Of a DNA stretch of 64,000 bases, positions 41,460 through 50,518 are shown in pieces; position 1 is the first letter of the stretch; every line of letters begins with the position of its first letter. Under the pieces are notes generated by a model that saw nothing but the letters and a program-made list of their open reading frames with translations, searched no databases and was not told the origin of the DNA. Where the stretch lies: the NCBI RefSeq assembly GCF_025716875.1, contig NZ_JAOVZB010000008.1, positions 1 through 64,000 of the forward strand, in the 5' to 3' direction. Source of the DNA: Marinomonas sargassi. GTDB lineage: Bacteria > Pseudomonadota > Gammaproteobacteria > Pseudomonadales > Marinomonadaceae. Made by a program: the position numbers and the translations under genes.

Positions 41460-42044
41460 ATGATATTCGAGAAAGTAACATTGCAAGGTCAACATGTCCG
41501 TTTGGAACCGTTATCTGAGTCGCATAAAGAAGGGATTTGCTCAGCGATTTTAGACGGGGAACTTTGGAAACTTTTCGTAACCCTTGTTCCACACCCGTCT
41601 GAGATCGATGCATTTCTCAATAAGGCACGTTTGAATCAAGAATCTGGAGACGGTTTAGCCTTTGCTATTATTGATGAGAAAACCAATCAGGTAGCTGGCT
41701 CTACTCGTTTTATGAGGGCTAATTTACCGCATGCTCGAGTAGAAATTGGTTTTACTTTCTTAGGTAAGTCATTTCAAAAAACTAAGGTAAACACTGAGTC
41801 GAAGTTGTTAATGTTGACCTATGCATTTGAGACCTTAAACCTCAATCGAGTTGAATTACTCACAGATTACTTAAATACAAGTTCACGGAATGCGATTCTG
41901 CGTATTGGCGCTAAGCAAGAAGGTATTTTGAGAAGCCACATGGTGATGCCTAATGGTAGGGTTCGAGATTCAGTGTTGTTTAGTATCGCTCGCCATGAAT
42001 GGTCTGGTGTTAAGCAGAACTTAGAATACAAATTGCTCAATTAG
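41460..42044 (+). CDS. GNAT acetyltransferase, RimJ/RimL type
   Basis: A 194-residue soluble protein resembling the RimJ/RimL group, which acetylate N-terminal amines of proteins or small molecules. Features are the N terminus VTLQGQHVRLEPLSESHKE, the strand EIGFTFLGKSFQKT (about 95-108) at the position of the CoA motif, and LNTSSRNAILRIGAKQEGILR (about 128-149). The classical Q/R-x-x-G-x-G/A motif is degenerate here (FQKTKVNTES), so CoA binding may be altered. Start ATG 41460 has aaggga upstream; TTG 41427 and GTG 41442 are also in frame. Target unknown. Confidence 0.8.
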   Translation: MIFEKVTLQGQHVRLEPLSESHKEGICSAILDGELWKLFVTLVPHPSEIDAFLNKARLNQESGDGLAFAIIDEKTNQVAGSTRFMRANLPHARVEIGFTFLGKSFQKTKVNTESKLLMLTYAFETLNLNRVELLTDYLNTSSRNAILRIGAKQEGILRSHMVMPNGRVRDSVLFSIARHEWSGVKQNLEYKLLN

Positions 42045-42170
42045 CTTGATAGAAAAGGTGGGGTTCACCATTTCGGTAAGTCTTCTGGTTATTGCGAGAT
42101 CGAATATGTAGTGTATTTATCTTTTGCCTCCCCAATAAATAGTTGGACCAATAAAGTGAAAAGGATCTGA

Positions 42171-42236
42171 ATGCGTTATCTAGAGCAGCCCTTATTTTAC
42201 ATAAAAGGTATGAGTACAGCAGATGAATATTCCTAG
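42171..42236 (+). CDS. Possible leader peptide overlapping the AraC-type gene
   Basis: A 21-codon ORF reads MRYLEQPLFYIKGMSTADEY plus Ser and stops at 42234-42236, 14 bases inside the next gene. It has a good ribosome site (aagga, five-base spacer), unlike the downstream gene, so translational coupling is possible. The peptide matches no family I know. It may be incidental. Confidence 0.3.
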   Translation: MRYLEQPLFYIKGMSTADEYS

Positions 42237-43110
42237 TGTGATCTTTGATTACAATAAGACTAAACAAGCAGAGTTCGAAATATTTGATTTAGAGGAGTTA
42301 TATGAGCGAAAGTTTAATCATCACTCTCCAGACCAATGTCATAAAGTAAAATTCTTTGTACTCATTTATATTATGGCTGGTCATGGAAGTCATATGATAG
42401 ATTTTGTTGAATACCCGTACCTAGCAGGGTCCGTTATTTTTGTGCAGCCAGAGCAAGTTCAAGCTTTTGATTTTAGTCATAGGCCCAAAGGGAAAGTTCT
42501 GGTCTTAACACAAGGCTTTTTGGATCAAGTGCATGCCAATATGCGCTTACCAAACTACACCCCCTTGCATCTGAATAGTCAATATACCCCTATTGTGAAT
42601 CTTGATACCGAGAATCATGAACGTTGTCAGAAGTTAGTGAGTGAACTTACAGTCGAAGTGAACCATGCGTGCTCGGATCCGTTGATTGTTATGTACTTAT
42701 TTTCAACTTTGTCTCTAATGCTACATAGATTACGGCCAGAGCTGAAAATGGATACGTTGTCGCAATCACAAAGTATTAAGTTTGCGCGCTTTATTGAGCT
42801 GTTATGTACAGAGTATCGGCAAATAAAGGGAGCTAACTGGTATGCCGATCAACTCAATATGACTTATAAAACCTTGAACCATATCTGTAAACTGGCGACA
42901 GAGTTAACCGCTAAACAGTTAATAGACTCTCATACCATATTAGAGATTAAGCGTTTGCTATTGGTAGGGAATGTTACTACGCAACAACTCGCCTTTGACC
43001 ATGGTTTTGAAGATGTTAGCAACTTTGTTAAATACTTTAAGAAGCATACTCACATAACCCCAAGTCAATTTAAAAAGCAGTACCTTTCTGCAAACTTAAC
43101 TGGAAAGTAG
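42223..43110 (+). CDS. AraC-family transcriptional regulator
   Basis: A 295-residue regulator. The N-terminal part (about 1-170) looks like a cupin-type sensor (MAGHGSHMIDFVEYPYLAGS, then FVQPEQVQAF). The C-terminal about 100 residues hold the two helix-turn-helix motifs: WYADQLNMTYKTLNHICKL (about 206-224) and TTQQLAFDHGFEDVSNFVKY (about 250-269), ending FKKHTHITPSQFKKQY. The ribosome site for ATG 42223 is weak. The gene directly downstream encodes an exported SnoaL-like protein and is a plausible target. The ligand is unknown. Confidence 0.88.
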   Translation: MNIPSVIFDYNKTKQAEFEIFDLEELYERKFNHHSPDQCHKVKFFVLIYIMAGHGSHMIDFVEYPYLAGSVIFVQPEQVQAFDFSHRPKGKVLVLTQGFLDQVHANMRLPNYTPLHLNSQYTPIVNLDTENHERCQKLVSELTVEVNHACSDPLIVMYLFSTLSLMLHRLRPELKMDTLSQSQSIKFARFIELLCTEYRQIKGANWYADQLNMTYKTLNHICKLATELTAKQLIDSHTILEIKRLLLVGNVTTQQLAFDHGFEDVSNFVKYFKKHTHITPSQFKKQYLSANLTGK

Positions 43111-43216
43111 TTTTACGTTAAAGTTCGATATCGACCATTTTTCTGCCCACATTCACTCTGCTTAAGAATTCATCGTTTCTCTAATATACATATTGTCAAT
43201 TTGTAAGGAGATAAGG

Positions 43217-44080
43217 ATGAATAGAATTACTCTCAGAAAACTTGTGGCCCCCGTAGCCATAGCAACAGCATGTTTAACTATGACGAGTACAGCAACAGCG
43301 GAGCAAAAAATGACAAATACAGAAAAAGCGGTCGCGCTAATAGAAAGTATTGAAAATGGTAATCCTGAGCCAGTAGGTTTCATCAACCCACATAAATATA
43401 TACAGCATAATTTAGCGATAGGTGATGGCTTAGCCGGTTTTGGTGAAGCGATGAAAATGCTGCCACCGGGCGGTGCTAAAGCTAGCGTTCAACGTGCATT
43501 TCAAGACGGTGATTATGTTGTATTGCATACAGAATATGATTTCTTTGGCCCGAAAGCTGGCTTTGATGTGTTCCGTTTTGAAAACGACAAAATCGTAGAG
43601 CATTGGGATAATTTACAAGAGATTGCTCCTCCAAACCCTAGTGGACATACTCAATTTGATGGGCCAACACAAGTTACGGATTTGAGTAAAACGGATGAAA
43701 ACAAGGCCTTAGTGACGGACTTTGTTGAGACAATCCTAATCAAGGGGGATATGGGTAAAATTGGTCAGTTTATTGGGCCAAATGATGAAGACTATATTCA
43801 GCATAATCCAGCAGTGTCAGATGGTTTAAGCGGTCTAGGTAAAGCTTTAGCGGCTTTAGCTCAGCAAGGTATGCCAATGGCCTATAACAAAAATCATAAA
43901 GTGTTAGGGCAAGGGGATTTCGTTTTGTCGATTAGTGAAGGTAAGTTTTTAGATAAGCATGTCGCCTTCTATGATTTGTTCCGAGTCGAGGACGGAAAAA
44001 TTGTAGAGCACTGGGACACTATCGAGAACATTCCCCCAAAAGCGGATTGGAAAAATGATAATGGAAAGTTTGGCTTTTAA
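43217..44080 (+). CDS. Exported protein with two tandem SnoaL/NTF2-like domains
   Basis: A 287-residue protein with a signal peptide (RKLVAPVAIATACLTMTSTATA, cleavage near residue 28), so periplasmic or secreted. Two homologous halves follow. Half 1 has YIQHNLAIGDGLAGFGEA (about 61-78) and FDVFRFENDKIVEHWDNLQE (about 116-135). Half 2 has YIQHNPAVSDGLSGLGKA (about 183-200) and YDLFRVEDGKIVEHWDTIEN (about 242-261). The YIQHN and KIVEHWD blocks are typical of SnoaL-like cone-shaped proteins of the nuclear transport factor 2 fold; some are polyketide cyclases, many have no known reaction. ATG 43217 is favoured by aaggag six bases upstream. Function unknown. Confidence 0.82.
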   Translation: MNRITLRKLVAPVAIATACLTMTSTATAEQKMTNTEKAVALIESIENGNPEPVGFINPHKYIQHNLAIGDGLAGFGEAMKMLPPGGAKASVQRAFQDGDYVVLHTEYDFFGPKAGFDVFRFENDKIVEHWDNLQEIAPPNPSGHTQFDGPTQVTDLSKTDENKALVTDFVETILIKGDMGKIGQFIGPNDEDYIQHNPAVSDGLSGLGKALAALAQQGMPMAYNKNHKVLGQGDFVLSISEGKFLDKHVAFYDLFRVEDGKIVEHWDTIENIPPKADWKNDNGKFGF

Positions 44081-44090
44081 TTAATCAGGA

Positions 44091-44122
44091 AAAGTATAGG
44101 CAGGTTAAACTGCCTATACTTT
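44091..44122. terminator. Bidirectional terminator between SnoaL-like and phosphatase genes
   Basis: A perfect 13-bp stem aaagtataggcag/ctgcctatacttt with a six-base loop lies between convergent genes. Confidence 0.8.
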
Positions 44123-44145
44123 GTTATCTATCCACCACCATCATC

Positions 44146-44640
44146 TTATAGTTCATAATTCATTTTCAAAAATTCAACATGCGCTGGAATGGTTAGTGCT
44201 TTCGGGCGAATGCTTTGTATAAGTGCTTTCGCTCGCTCCCATTGGTAACCAGATTCTAGTAGTAAGCATGCTGCCATGACTCCTGTTCTTCCCGTCCCAC
44301 CACGACAATGAATCACTATCGTTTTCTTCTCTTTTAAGTGAGTAAGCAGCTCTTCTTTTTTGGTATTTAACACATCAAAGAAAGGTTGCTGCGGCGCTTG
44401 ATCGTCTTCTACGGGTAGTTGATACCAAAGCATGCCTTGTTGTTGTATTTCTTTTCCAAGATCTGTGACGTTGAGTTTGGCAATCTCAGAGTCGGGTAGC
44501 ATGCTGATGATAACGTCTGCACCCGCTTCTTTGAGGCTTAAAATGGATGAGGTTAAATCGGCGTCTTTTGTTCCCGGGCATGGTGTGAAGATAAATTGTG
44601 CGCCATTGTCGAGGGCAAGTAGGTCGTATGGGTGTGTCAT
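44146..44640 (-). CDS. Dual-specificity-type protein phosphatase
   Basis: A 164-residue soluble protein with the cysteine phosphatase signature HCRGGTGRTG (nucleophile Cys112, phosphate-binding Arg118; C-x5-R). The probable general acid is Asp79 or Asp80 in PVEDDQ. The N-terminal half (LTSSILSLKEAGADVIISML) resembles the CDKN3-like group of dual-specificity phosphatases. The start at 44640 is preferred because aagga lies seven bases before it. It would remove phosphate from Tyr/Ser/Thr or another small substrate; the target is unknown. Confidence 0.83.
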   Translation of the reverse strand: MTHPYDLLALDNGAQFIFTPCPGTKDADLTSSILSLKEAGADVIISMLPDSEIAKLNVTDLGKEIQQQGMLWYQLPVEDDQAPQQPFFDVLNTKKEELLTHLKEKKTIVIHCRGGTGRTGVMAACLLLESGYQWERAKALIQSIRPKALTIPAHVEFLKMNYEL

Positions 44641-44823
44641 CTGATATTCCTTCTGCATATATTTGGCCAGTATAAGATAAGAAATATGACAATTGTTAGT
44701 TGTGCTTGGGCTGAGGTGTGATTTTTGCCCCTTTTACCTTCGAAAAGCGTTTTATGAAACAAGCCTTTTTGTCTCGGTACACATATAATTGCCAGCATAA
44801 TTGATTTAATGAGGTATTGGCTG

Positions 44824-45405
44824 GTGGATGAAGAAGATGGTGCATCTTTATTTGCGCAAGAAGTAGCAGGAATAAAGCCGCTTAAAACCAGTGAAGTGTA
44901 TTTAAGTAAGAAAGGCCCTGAAGTGGACTTTCTCGCTCGTCAAAAAGCCGCGCTTATGGTGAATGAGGAGGATAGAAACCACCTGTCGCAAGATTATGTC
45001 GAAAAGGTGCAGCCAAATGACGTGCTGGCTTATAAGCGTTCTGGTGTACAAGATGGTGTGTTTAAACGCTTGCGTCAGGGTAAATATGGTATTGAGGCAC
45101 GCTTAGATTTACATCGTCATACTGTTGCTCAGGCAAGAGAGCAGGTTTATCAGTTTGTTGATGACTGCATGCGTAATGATATTCGTGTTGCCATTATCGT
45201 CCATGGCAAGGGAGATCGAGCCCCTACCCCAGAAGAACAGGCAACGCTAAAAAGCTTCATCAATAAATGGTTACGTGACCTTGACCCTGTTATGGCATTT
45301 CATAGTGCGCAAAAATTCCATGGTGGTTTAGGGGCTGTGTATGTTTTGTATAAGAAAACCGAAAAAGCGCGCTTAGAAGATTGGGAAAAGCACCAAAAGC
45401 GTTAA
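44824..45405 (+). CDS. smrA: Smr-domain protein SmrA
   Basis: A 193-residue protein with a C-terminal Smr domain (about 90-180): LDLH at 94-97 and HGKG at 127-130 are the catalytic-type motifs of this nuclease family, related to the MutS2 tail. The N-terminal part (DEEDGASLFAQEVAGIKPLK) matches the SmrA group. Start GTG 44824 is preferred with tgaggt eight bases upstream; ATG 44809 is in frame but lacks a ribosome site. Smr proteins act on RNA or branched DNA; in E. coli SmrA is associated with ribosome/RNA handling, but the role here is unproven. Confidence 0.85.
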   Translation: MDEEDGASLFAQEVAGIKPLKTSEVYLSKKGPEVDFLARQKAALMVNEEDRNHLSQDYVEKVQPNDVLAYKRSGVQDGVFKRLRQGKYGIEARLDLHRHTVAQAREQVYQFVDDCMRNDIRVAIIVHGKGDRAPTPEEQATLKSFINKWLRDLDPVMAFHSAQKFHGGLGAVYVLYKKTEKARLEDWEKHQKR

Positions 45406-45466
45406 TTCTGTAAAGGGATTTAACGCAAAGCTTTCTCGTTATTTCGTGCAGTAAAAGCCATATTTT

Positions 45467-45475
45467 TGCTATAAT
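45467..45475 (+). promoter_or_regulatory. Extended -10 promoter of the M16 protease gene
   Basis: TGC-TATAAT is an extended -10 element (TATAAT at 45470-45475) without a good -35. It lies about 80 bases upstream of the protease start. Confidence 0.5.
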
Positions 45476-45557
45476 CCCGCCACTTTAATCGCGACATGCT
45501 GTTTTTTGTCGTCCCAAACATAGTTGTCATCGTATTCTAATTCTATTGAGGTAGATA

Positions 45558-48479
45558 ATGGCCCATAGTACTGCTCATCATTCTGCGTTTACTTTTGTTC
45601 GCAGCGAGTTTATTGATGCTCTTAACGCCACTGTGCAAGAGTTTGAACACACAGTTACTGGGGCGAAGCATTTTCATATCGCATCCGAAAATGACGAAAA
45701 TGTTTTTCTTGTCGGCTTGAAGACAGTACCAACGGATTCCTGTGGTGTGGCTCACATTCTTGAACACACTGTGTTGTGTGGCTCTGAGCGTTTTCCAGTA
45801 CGCGACCCTTTCTTCATGATGATACGTCGTTCATTGAATACCTTCATGAATGCATTTACCTCTTCTGATTGGACGGCTTACCCTTTTGCCAGCAAGAACA
45901 AGAAAGACTTCCATAACCTATTAGATGTGTATTTGGACGCTGTGTTCTTTTCTCGACTTGATGAGTTGGACTTCTCTCAAGAAGGTCATCGTTTGGAATT
46001 TGAAGAACCTGAGAATTCAGAATCTGACCTTACCTTCAAAGGTGTGGTATTCAATGAAATGAAAGGGGCGATGAGTTCTACCACTTCTGTGTTGTGGCAA
46101 ACTCTGACTAAATACTTGTTCCCAAATAATACTTACCACTTTAACTCTGGTGGTGAGCCAACGGACATTCCTGATTTATCTTATCAAGACTTACTGGATT
46201 TCTACCGTACTCATTACCACCCATCTAATGCCGTCTTTATGACATTTGGTGATATTCCTGCTGAAACATTACAAGCTGAGTTTGAAGAGAAGGTACTAAG
46301 CCGCTTTGAACGTTTAGAAGAGCAAGTGGTTGTGCCGAATGCTAAACGCTACTTCTCACCAGTACGTGTTCAAGAAGGTTATGCAGCGGAAGAAGTGAAA
46401 GAAGATGCTAGCCATGTGGTGATAGGTTGGTTGCTTGGTGAAAGCATAGATTTAAACCAGCAATTCGAAGCGCAATTGTTGTCCAGTGTATTGCTGGATA
46501 ACAGTGCGTCACCTTTGTTGCGAGTGTTAGAAGGAAGTGACTTAGGTCGGGCTCCGTCTCCTTTGTGCGGTCTTGAAGACAGCAATAAAGAAATGAGCTT
46601 CATGTGTGGTTTAGAAGGAGTGAAACAAGAAGACGCTTTGCAAGTGGAAGCCTTGGTTGTTTCATCACTAAAAGACATTGCTGATAATGGCGTACCACAG
46701 AGTATGGTGGATGCTATGTTGCACCAACTTGAGTTGAGTCAGCGCGAAATCGGTGGTGGCAGTTACCCATATGGTTTGCAGCTTATCTTGGCTGGCTTGT
46801 CGACGGCTGTGCACTCGGGTGATGTTATCGCTCAACTTGATCTTGACCCTGTCATCAATGACATGCGAGAGAAAATCAAAGACCCTCAATACATTCCTGA
46901 ACTGATCAATCGCTTGTTGCTGTCAAATGCACACCGAGTCACTCTGACTTTAAGCCCAGATGATGCTTTAGAAGCACGTCGTAATGCAGCTGAGAAAGAT
47001 CGTTTAAGTCAGATTAAAGCGGCGTTATCGGATGTTGAAAAAGAGCAAATCATCGCTCGTAGCGCAGCATTAAAAGAGCGTCAGGTGCAGGTGGATGATA
47101 TGAGCATTCTACCTAAAGTCGGCTTGGAAGATGTTCCAGCACGTTTACCTGAATACGACAGTGCTAAGGTATCGGCTAACTTGCCAATTACCTTCTATCC
47201 ACAAGGCACCAATGGTCTGGTTTATCAGCAGTTGGTTATTGATTTACCTGAGCTAGATGAAGAAGAGACGCAATACTTGCCGTTGTTTTCCTCTGTCATT
47301 ACTGAGTTAGGTATAGGTGAAGAAGATTATCTAGCCGTACAAGAACGCCAAGCTCAAGTCTGTGGTGGTTTAGGTGCGTCTAATTCGATTCGCCCTGTCA
47401 TTGCGGATCGTCAATCTCTAAATGCTTACTTTATCTTATCGAGCAAAGCCTTAGTTCCTAATGTTAAAGCGATGACAGAGCTACTTACGGATACCATGCT
47501 GAATGTGCGCTTTGATGAAGTTGGTCGCTTGAAAGAATTGGTGGCACAGCGTCGAGCTCGCCGTGAGCAATCTATCACAGGTCAAGGTCATTCATTGGCC
47601 ATGGCGGCGGCAACCAGTACTTTCTCTGGTTTGGCGTTGCAGCAAGAGAAATGGGGCGGCTTGTCTGGTATTCGCTCACTTATGGCATTAGATGATGCCA
47701 TGAAAGCAGACGATTCCGCAGTGGAAGCCGTACTGGCTGTATTTAAACGTTTGCATGAGAAACTATTAAAAGCCAATAAGCAGTTGTTGCTGGTGGCTGA
47801 AGCTCAGCATGAGACGGCAATAGTGGACGAAGTGACTAAGCTGGTTGCTGGTTTGCCAGTAGGCGAACTGGATACGAATTTTGCTTTGCCAGCGGAAGAC
47901 AGTAAAACCAAGGTGGCTTGGCTGACTTCTACTCAGGTGAATTTCTGTAGTAAGGCCTACCGTGCGGCGTTTGGTGATCATCCAGATGTGGCGGCTTTAA
48001 CAGTACTAGGTGGCTTCTTGCGTAATGGTTTCTTACACAGAGTGATTCGTGAGCAGGGCGGTGCTTATGGCGGTGGTGCTACCTTTGACGGCAGTTCCGG
48101 CGCTTTCCGTTTTTACTCTTACCGTGATCCTCGCTTAACAGAAACCCTAGCGGACTTCGATGCCTCCATTGATTGGATGCTAAACGAAGAACACACCGAA
48201 GATATGTTAGAAGAAGCGATTCTGGGTGTCATTGGTTCCATGGATAAACCGGGCTCCCCTGCTGGTGAAGCGCAAAGTGACTTCTATGTTCAGCTTCATG
48301 GACGCAGCTTGGCTTATCGAGAAGCTTTCCGTGCGAAAATTTTAGCGGTGACAATAGATCAACTTAAACAGGTTACGAAAACCTATTTAACAGAACAAAA
48401 TGAAAATGTTGCTGTGGTATCTGCCACATCGAAGCGTGAAGAGTTAGAAGCCTTGGGCTTCACTATTCAAGCGCTTTAA
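45558..48479 (+). CDS. M16C insulinase-family metalloprotease (presequence-protease type)
   Basis: A 973-residue zinc protease. The inverted zinc motif HILEH is at residues 66-70 (His66, Glu69 catalytic, His70), with a distal zinc ligand Glu in FNEMKGAMSS (about 160). The four-domain length of about 970 matches the presequence protease/falcilysin branch, which digests unstructured peptides in a closed chamber. The C-terminal half carries the conserved REQGGAYGGGATFDG block. No signal peptide is seen, so it is probably cytoplasmic and clears peptides. It has its own promoter, and a gap of 44 bases to the next gene. Confidence 0.92.
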   Translation: MAHSTAHHSAFTFVRSEFIDALNATVQEFEHTVTGAKHFHIASENDENVFLVGLKTVPTDSCGVAHILEHTVLCGSERFPVRDPFFMMIRRSLNTFMNAFTSSDWTAYPFASKNKKDFHNLLDVYLDAVFFSRLDELDFSQEGHRLEFEEPENSESDLTFKGVVFNEMKGAMSSTTSVLWQTLTKYLFPNNTYHFNSGGEPTDIPDLSYQDLLDFYRTHYHPSNAVFMTFGDIPAETLQAEFEEKVLSRFERLEEQVVVPNAKRYFSPVRVQEGYAAEEVKEDASHVVIGWLLGESIDLNQQFEAQLLSSVLLDNSASPLLRVLEGSDLGRAPSPLCGLEDSNKEMSFMCGLEGVKQEDALQVEALVVSSLKDIADNGVPQSMVDAMLHQLELSQREIGGGSYPYGLQLILAGLSTAVHSGDVIAQLDLDPVINDMREKIKDPQYIPELINRLLLSNAHRVTLTLSPDDALEARRNAAEKDRLSQIKAALSDVEKEQIIARSAALKERQVQVDDMSILPKVGLEDVPARLPEYDSAKVSANLPITFYPQGTNGLVYQQLVIDLPELDEEETQYLPLFSSVITELGIGEEDYLAVQERQAQVCGGLGASNSIRPVIADRQSLNAYFILSSKALVPNVKAMTELLTDTMLNVRFDEVGRLKELVAQRRARREQSITGQGHSLAMAAATSTFSGLALQQEKWGGLSGIRSLMALDDAMKADDSAVEAVLAVFKRLHEKLLKANKQLLLVAEAQHETAIVDEVTKLVAGLPVGELDTNFALPAEDSKTKVAWLTSTQVNFCSKAYRAAFGDHPDVAALTVLGGFLRNGFLHRVIREQGGAYGGGATFDGSSGAFRFYSYRDPRLTETLADFDASIDWMLNEEHTEDMLEEAILGVIGSMDKPGSPAGEAQSDFYVQLHGRSLAYREAFRAKILAVTIDQLKQVTKTYLTEQNENVAVVSATSKREELEALGFTIQAL

Positions 48480-48523
48480 TGAGCAGCCTTTAGCAAATAA
48501 TAGTTTAATTAACGGATAAGTGA

Positions 48524-49630
48524 ATGGATCAGTTTCAAGATATACGCCCATACAATGATGATGAAGTTGCAGCGGTGTTGAATAACTTGGTGGAAACACC
48601 GGACTTCATTAATACCATTATTGGTTTTCGATTTGCCAAATGGCCTCGACTTTTGCATGGGCCATTGGGCTATATCGTCAAGCTGGCTCTAAAGCGTCAA
48701 TTATCGAGCGTTAAAAATGTGCACGATTTCCAGATGCGTGTTGCTAGCTACATGGAACGTATGATCAAAACCACGACTACGGATGTGGAGTATCGCGGTA
48801 TTGATAAGTTAGATAAGAACACAGGCTATTTGTTCTTATCTAATCATAGGGATATCGCCATGGACCCAGCTTTTGTGAACTACGGTTTGTATCTTGCTGG
48901 CCTTAATACGGTACGTATTGCGATAGGTGATAATTTGCTACGTCGCCCATTTGTTTCTGACTTAATGCGCCTAAACAAAAGCTTTATCGTGAAACGTTCG
49001 GCAAATGGTGTTCGAGAAATGATGGCTGCATTTGGGCAGTTATCTTCTTATATTTCGACATCATTAATGGAAGACCAGTCTAATATCTGGATCGCCCAGA
49101 AGGAAGGGCGGGCTAAAGATGGTCTAGATCAAACAGACCCTGCCATCATTAAAATGTTTTTCATGAGCCAGAAAAAAGCCAAAGTGCCGTTTCCTGAAGC
49201 CATGGCTAATCTGAAAATTGTGCCAGTATCTATCTCTTATGAATATGACCCTTGTGCCTTTGATAAAGCCAATGAGCTGAATGAAAAGGAGAAAACAGGT
49301 GCATATCAAAAGGCGGAATTTGAAGACATCGACAGTATTAAAAATGGTATCGTGGGCTTTAAAGGCAAGGTGGTAGTGACGTTTGGTGATGTGATTAAAG
49401 ATGGCTTTGAAACACCTGAAGAGTTTGTTGAAGAGGTGGATCGCCAGATTATTATGAACTACGCTGCTCAGCCGACGAATGAAGCGGCTTTAGCGGTACA
49501 GCAGGGTTTACCTTCGACAGATAAAGGTTTCTCTGACTATCTTGATACGTGCCCTAAAGAGTTAAGGGAAACTATCTTGGCTATGTATGCAAATCCACTA
49601 AAACAAAAGCAAAAATATTTAAGCGAATAA
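48524..49630 (+). CDS. Glycerol acyltransferase-like protein (LPLAT superfamily)
   Basis: A 368-residue protein with the PlsC-type fold. The acceptor block is SNHRDIAMDP (about 106-115); the His-to-Asp spacing is five residues (H108, D114) rather than the usual HX4D, though D110 may also serve. The second block IWIAQKEGRAKDG stands where FPEGTR occurs in PlsC. A long C-terminal extension follows. Such proteins transfer acyl groups to glycerol-phosphate or related lipids at the membrane; the substrate is unknown. It is followed after 19 bases by another acyltransferase of a different branch. Confidence 0.78.
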   Translation: MDQFQDIRPYNDDEVAAVLNNLVETPDFINTIIGFRFAKWPRLLHGPLGYIVKLALKRQLSSVKNVHDFQMRVASYMERMIKTTTTDVEYRGIDKLDKNTGYLFLSNHRDIAMDPAFVNYGLYLAGLNTVRIAIGDNLLRRPFVSDLMRLNKSFIVKRSANGVREMMAAFGQLSSYISTSLMEDQSNIWIAQKEGRAKDGLDQTDPAIIKMFFMSQKKAKVPFPEAMANLKIVPVSISYEYDPCAFDKANELNEKEKTGAYQKAEFEDIDSIKNGIVGFKGKVVVTFGDVIKDGFETPEEFVEEVDRQIIMNYAAQPTNEAALAVQQGLPSTDKGFSDYLDTCPKELRETILAMYANPLKQKQKYLSE

Positions 49631-49649
49631 GGTTAGGAGTAGAGTGTTA

Positions 49650-50402
49650 ATGGGTGTTTTGGAGTCTTTAAGGTCCTGGCTGGGGTCCATTGTTTTCTTT
49701 GCTTATTATATGATCTCTACTATTGCGTTTGGCGCTCTTGCTCCTATCGCCACTCTGTTACTGCCGAAAAACGCTAGGCAGCCAGTCTTGAACCTACATA
49801 ATAAAGGGCTGCTATTTATTTTCCGTGTTGCCTGTGGTGTGAAAGTAGAAGTCGTAGGTTTAGAGAATATTAATAAAGCGCGCCCAAGCGTGCTGGTGGC
49901 AAACCACCAAAGTGAATGGGAGACCTACATACTGCAAGTATTGTTCGCACCCATCTCTACTGTTCTGAAAAAGGAACTATTGTCCGTACCTTTTTTTGGT
50001 TGGGGTCTACGTATGGTTCAGCCGATTGCTATTGACCGATCTCAACGTACGAATGCCTTAAAGCAAATTATTAGCCAAGGTAAAGAGCGAATCGAAGACG
50101 GTCGTTCAGTGCTGATTTTTCCTGAAGGGACACGCATTGCGCCGAACGAAGAGCAAGCTTTCAACAAGGGCGCTGCTATGTTGGCGACCTCGGCGAATGC
50201 ACCTATCCTGCCTGTTGTTCATAATGCGGGTTACACTTGGCCGGGAAGACGCTGGCGTAAGTTCCCAGGCAGTATTCGAGTGGTTATAGGTCCTGTAATC
50301 GAATCGGAAGGCAAGAAAACATCCGCGCTTCATGAGGAAATGGATACTTGGATGCGAGCTGAAATGGCTAAGTTGCCAAAAGGGAATAACTCTCTAGATT
50401 AA
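49650..50402 (+). CDS. 1-acyl-sn-glycerol-3-phosphate acyltransferase (PlsC-like)
   Basis: A 250-residue membrane enzyme predicted to acylate lysophosphatidic acid. An N-terminal membrane helix (about 11-37) precedes the catalytic block NHQSEWETY (His86, with Glu91 in the place of the usual Asp). The substrate block is FPEGTR (about 142-147). NHQSxWE variants are common in this PlsC branch. Start ATG 49650 is given; GTG 49644 is nearly as good, with aggag upstream. Probably co-transcribed with the preceding acyltransferase; a bidirectional terminator follows. Confidence 0.85.
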   Translation: MGVLESLRSWLGSIVFFAYYMISTIAFGALAPIATLLLPKNARQPVLNLHNKGLLFIFRVACGVKVEVVGLENINKARPSVLVANHQSEWETYILQVLFAPISTVLKKELLSVPFFGWGLRMVQPIAIDRSQRTNALKQIISQGKERIEDGRSVLIFPEGTRIAPNEEQAFNKGAAMLATSANAPILPVVHNAGYTWPGRRWRKFPGSIRVVIGPVIESEGKKTSALHEEMDTWMRAEMAKLPKGNNSLD

Positions 50403-50463
50403 TTCTCTAGCTAGGATCGAGTTTTACTCAGTTTGGTGAAGGTCTTCATTTATTTTGATCAAT

Positions 50464-50493
50464 AAAAAAGCCGCATTTAAATGCGGCTTTTTT
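50464..50493. terminator. Bidirectional terminator between plsC-like gene and fabB
   Basis: A perfect palindromic stem aaaaaagccgcattt/aaatgcggctttttt has A and T runs on both sides, serving the convergent genes. Confidence 0.9.
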
Positions 50494-50518
50494 GTGTCTA
50501 GTGTTTAGCTGGGGAATA

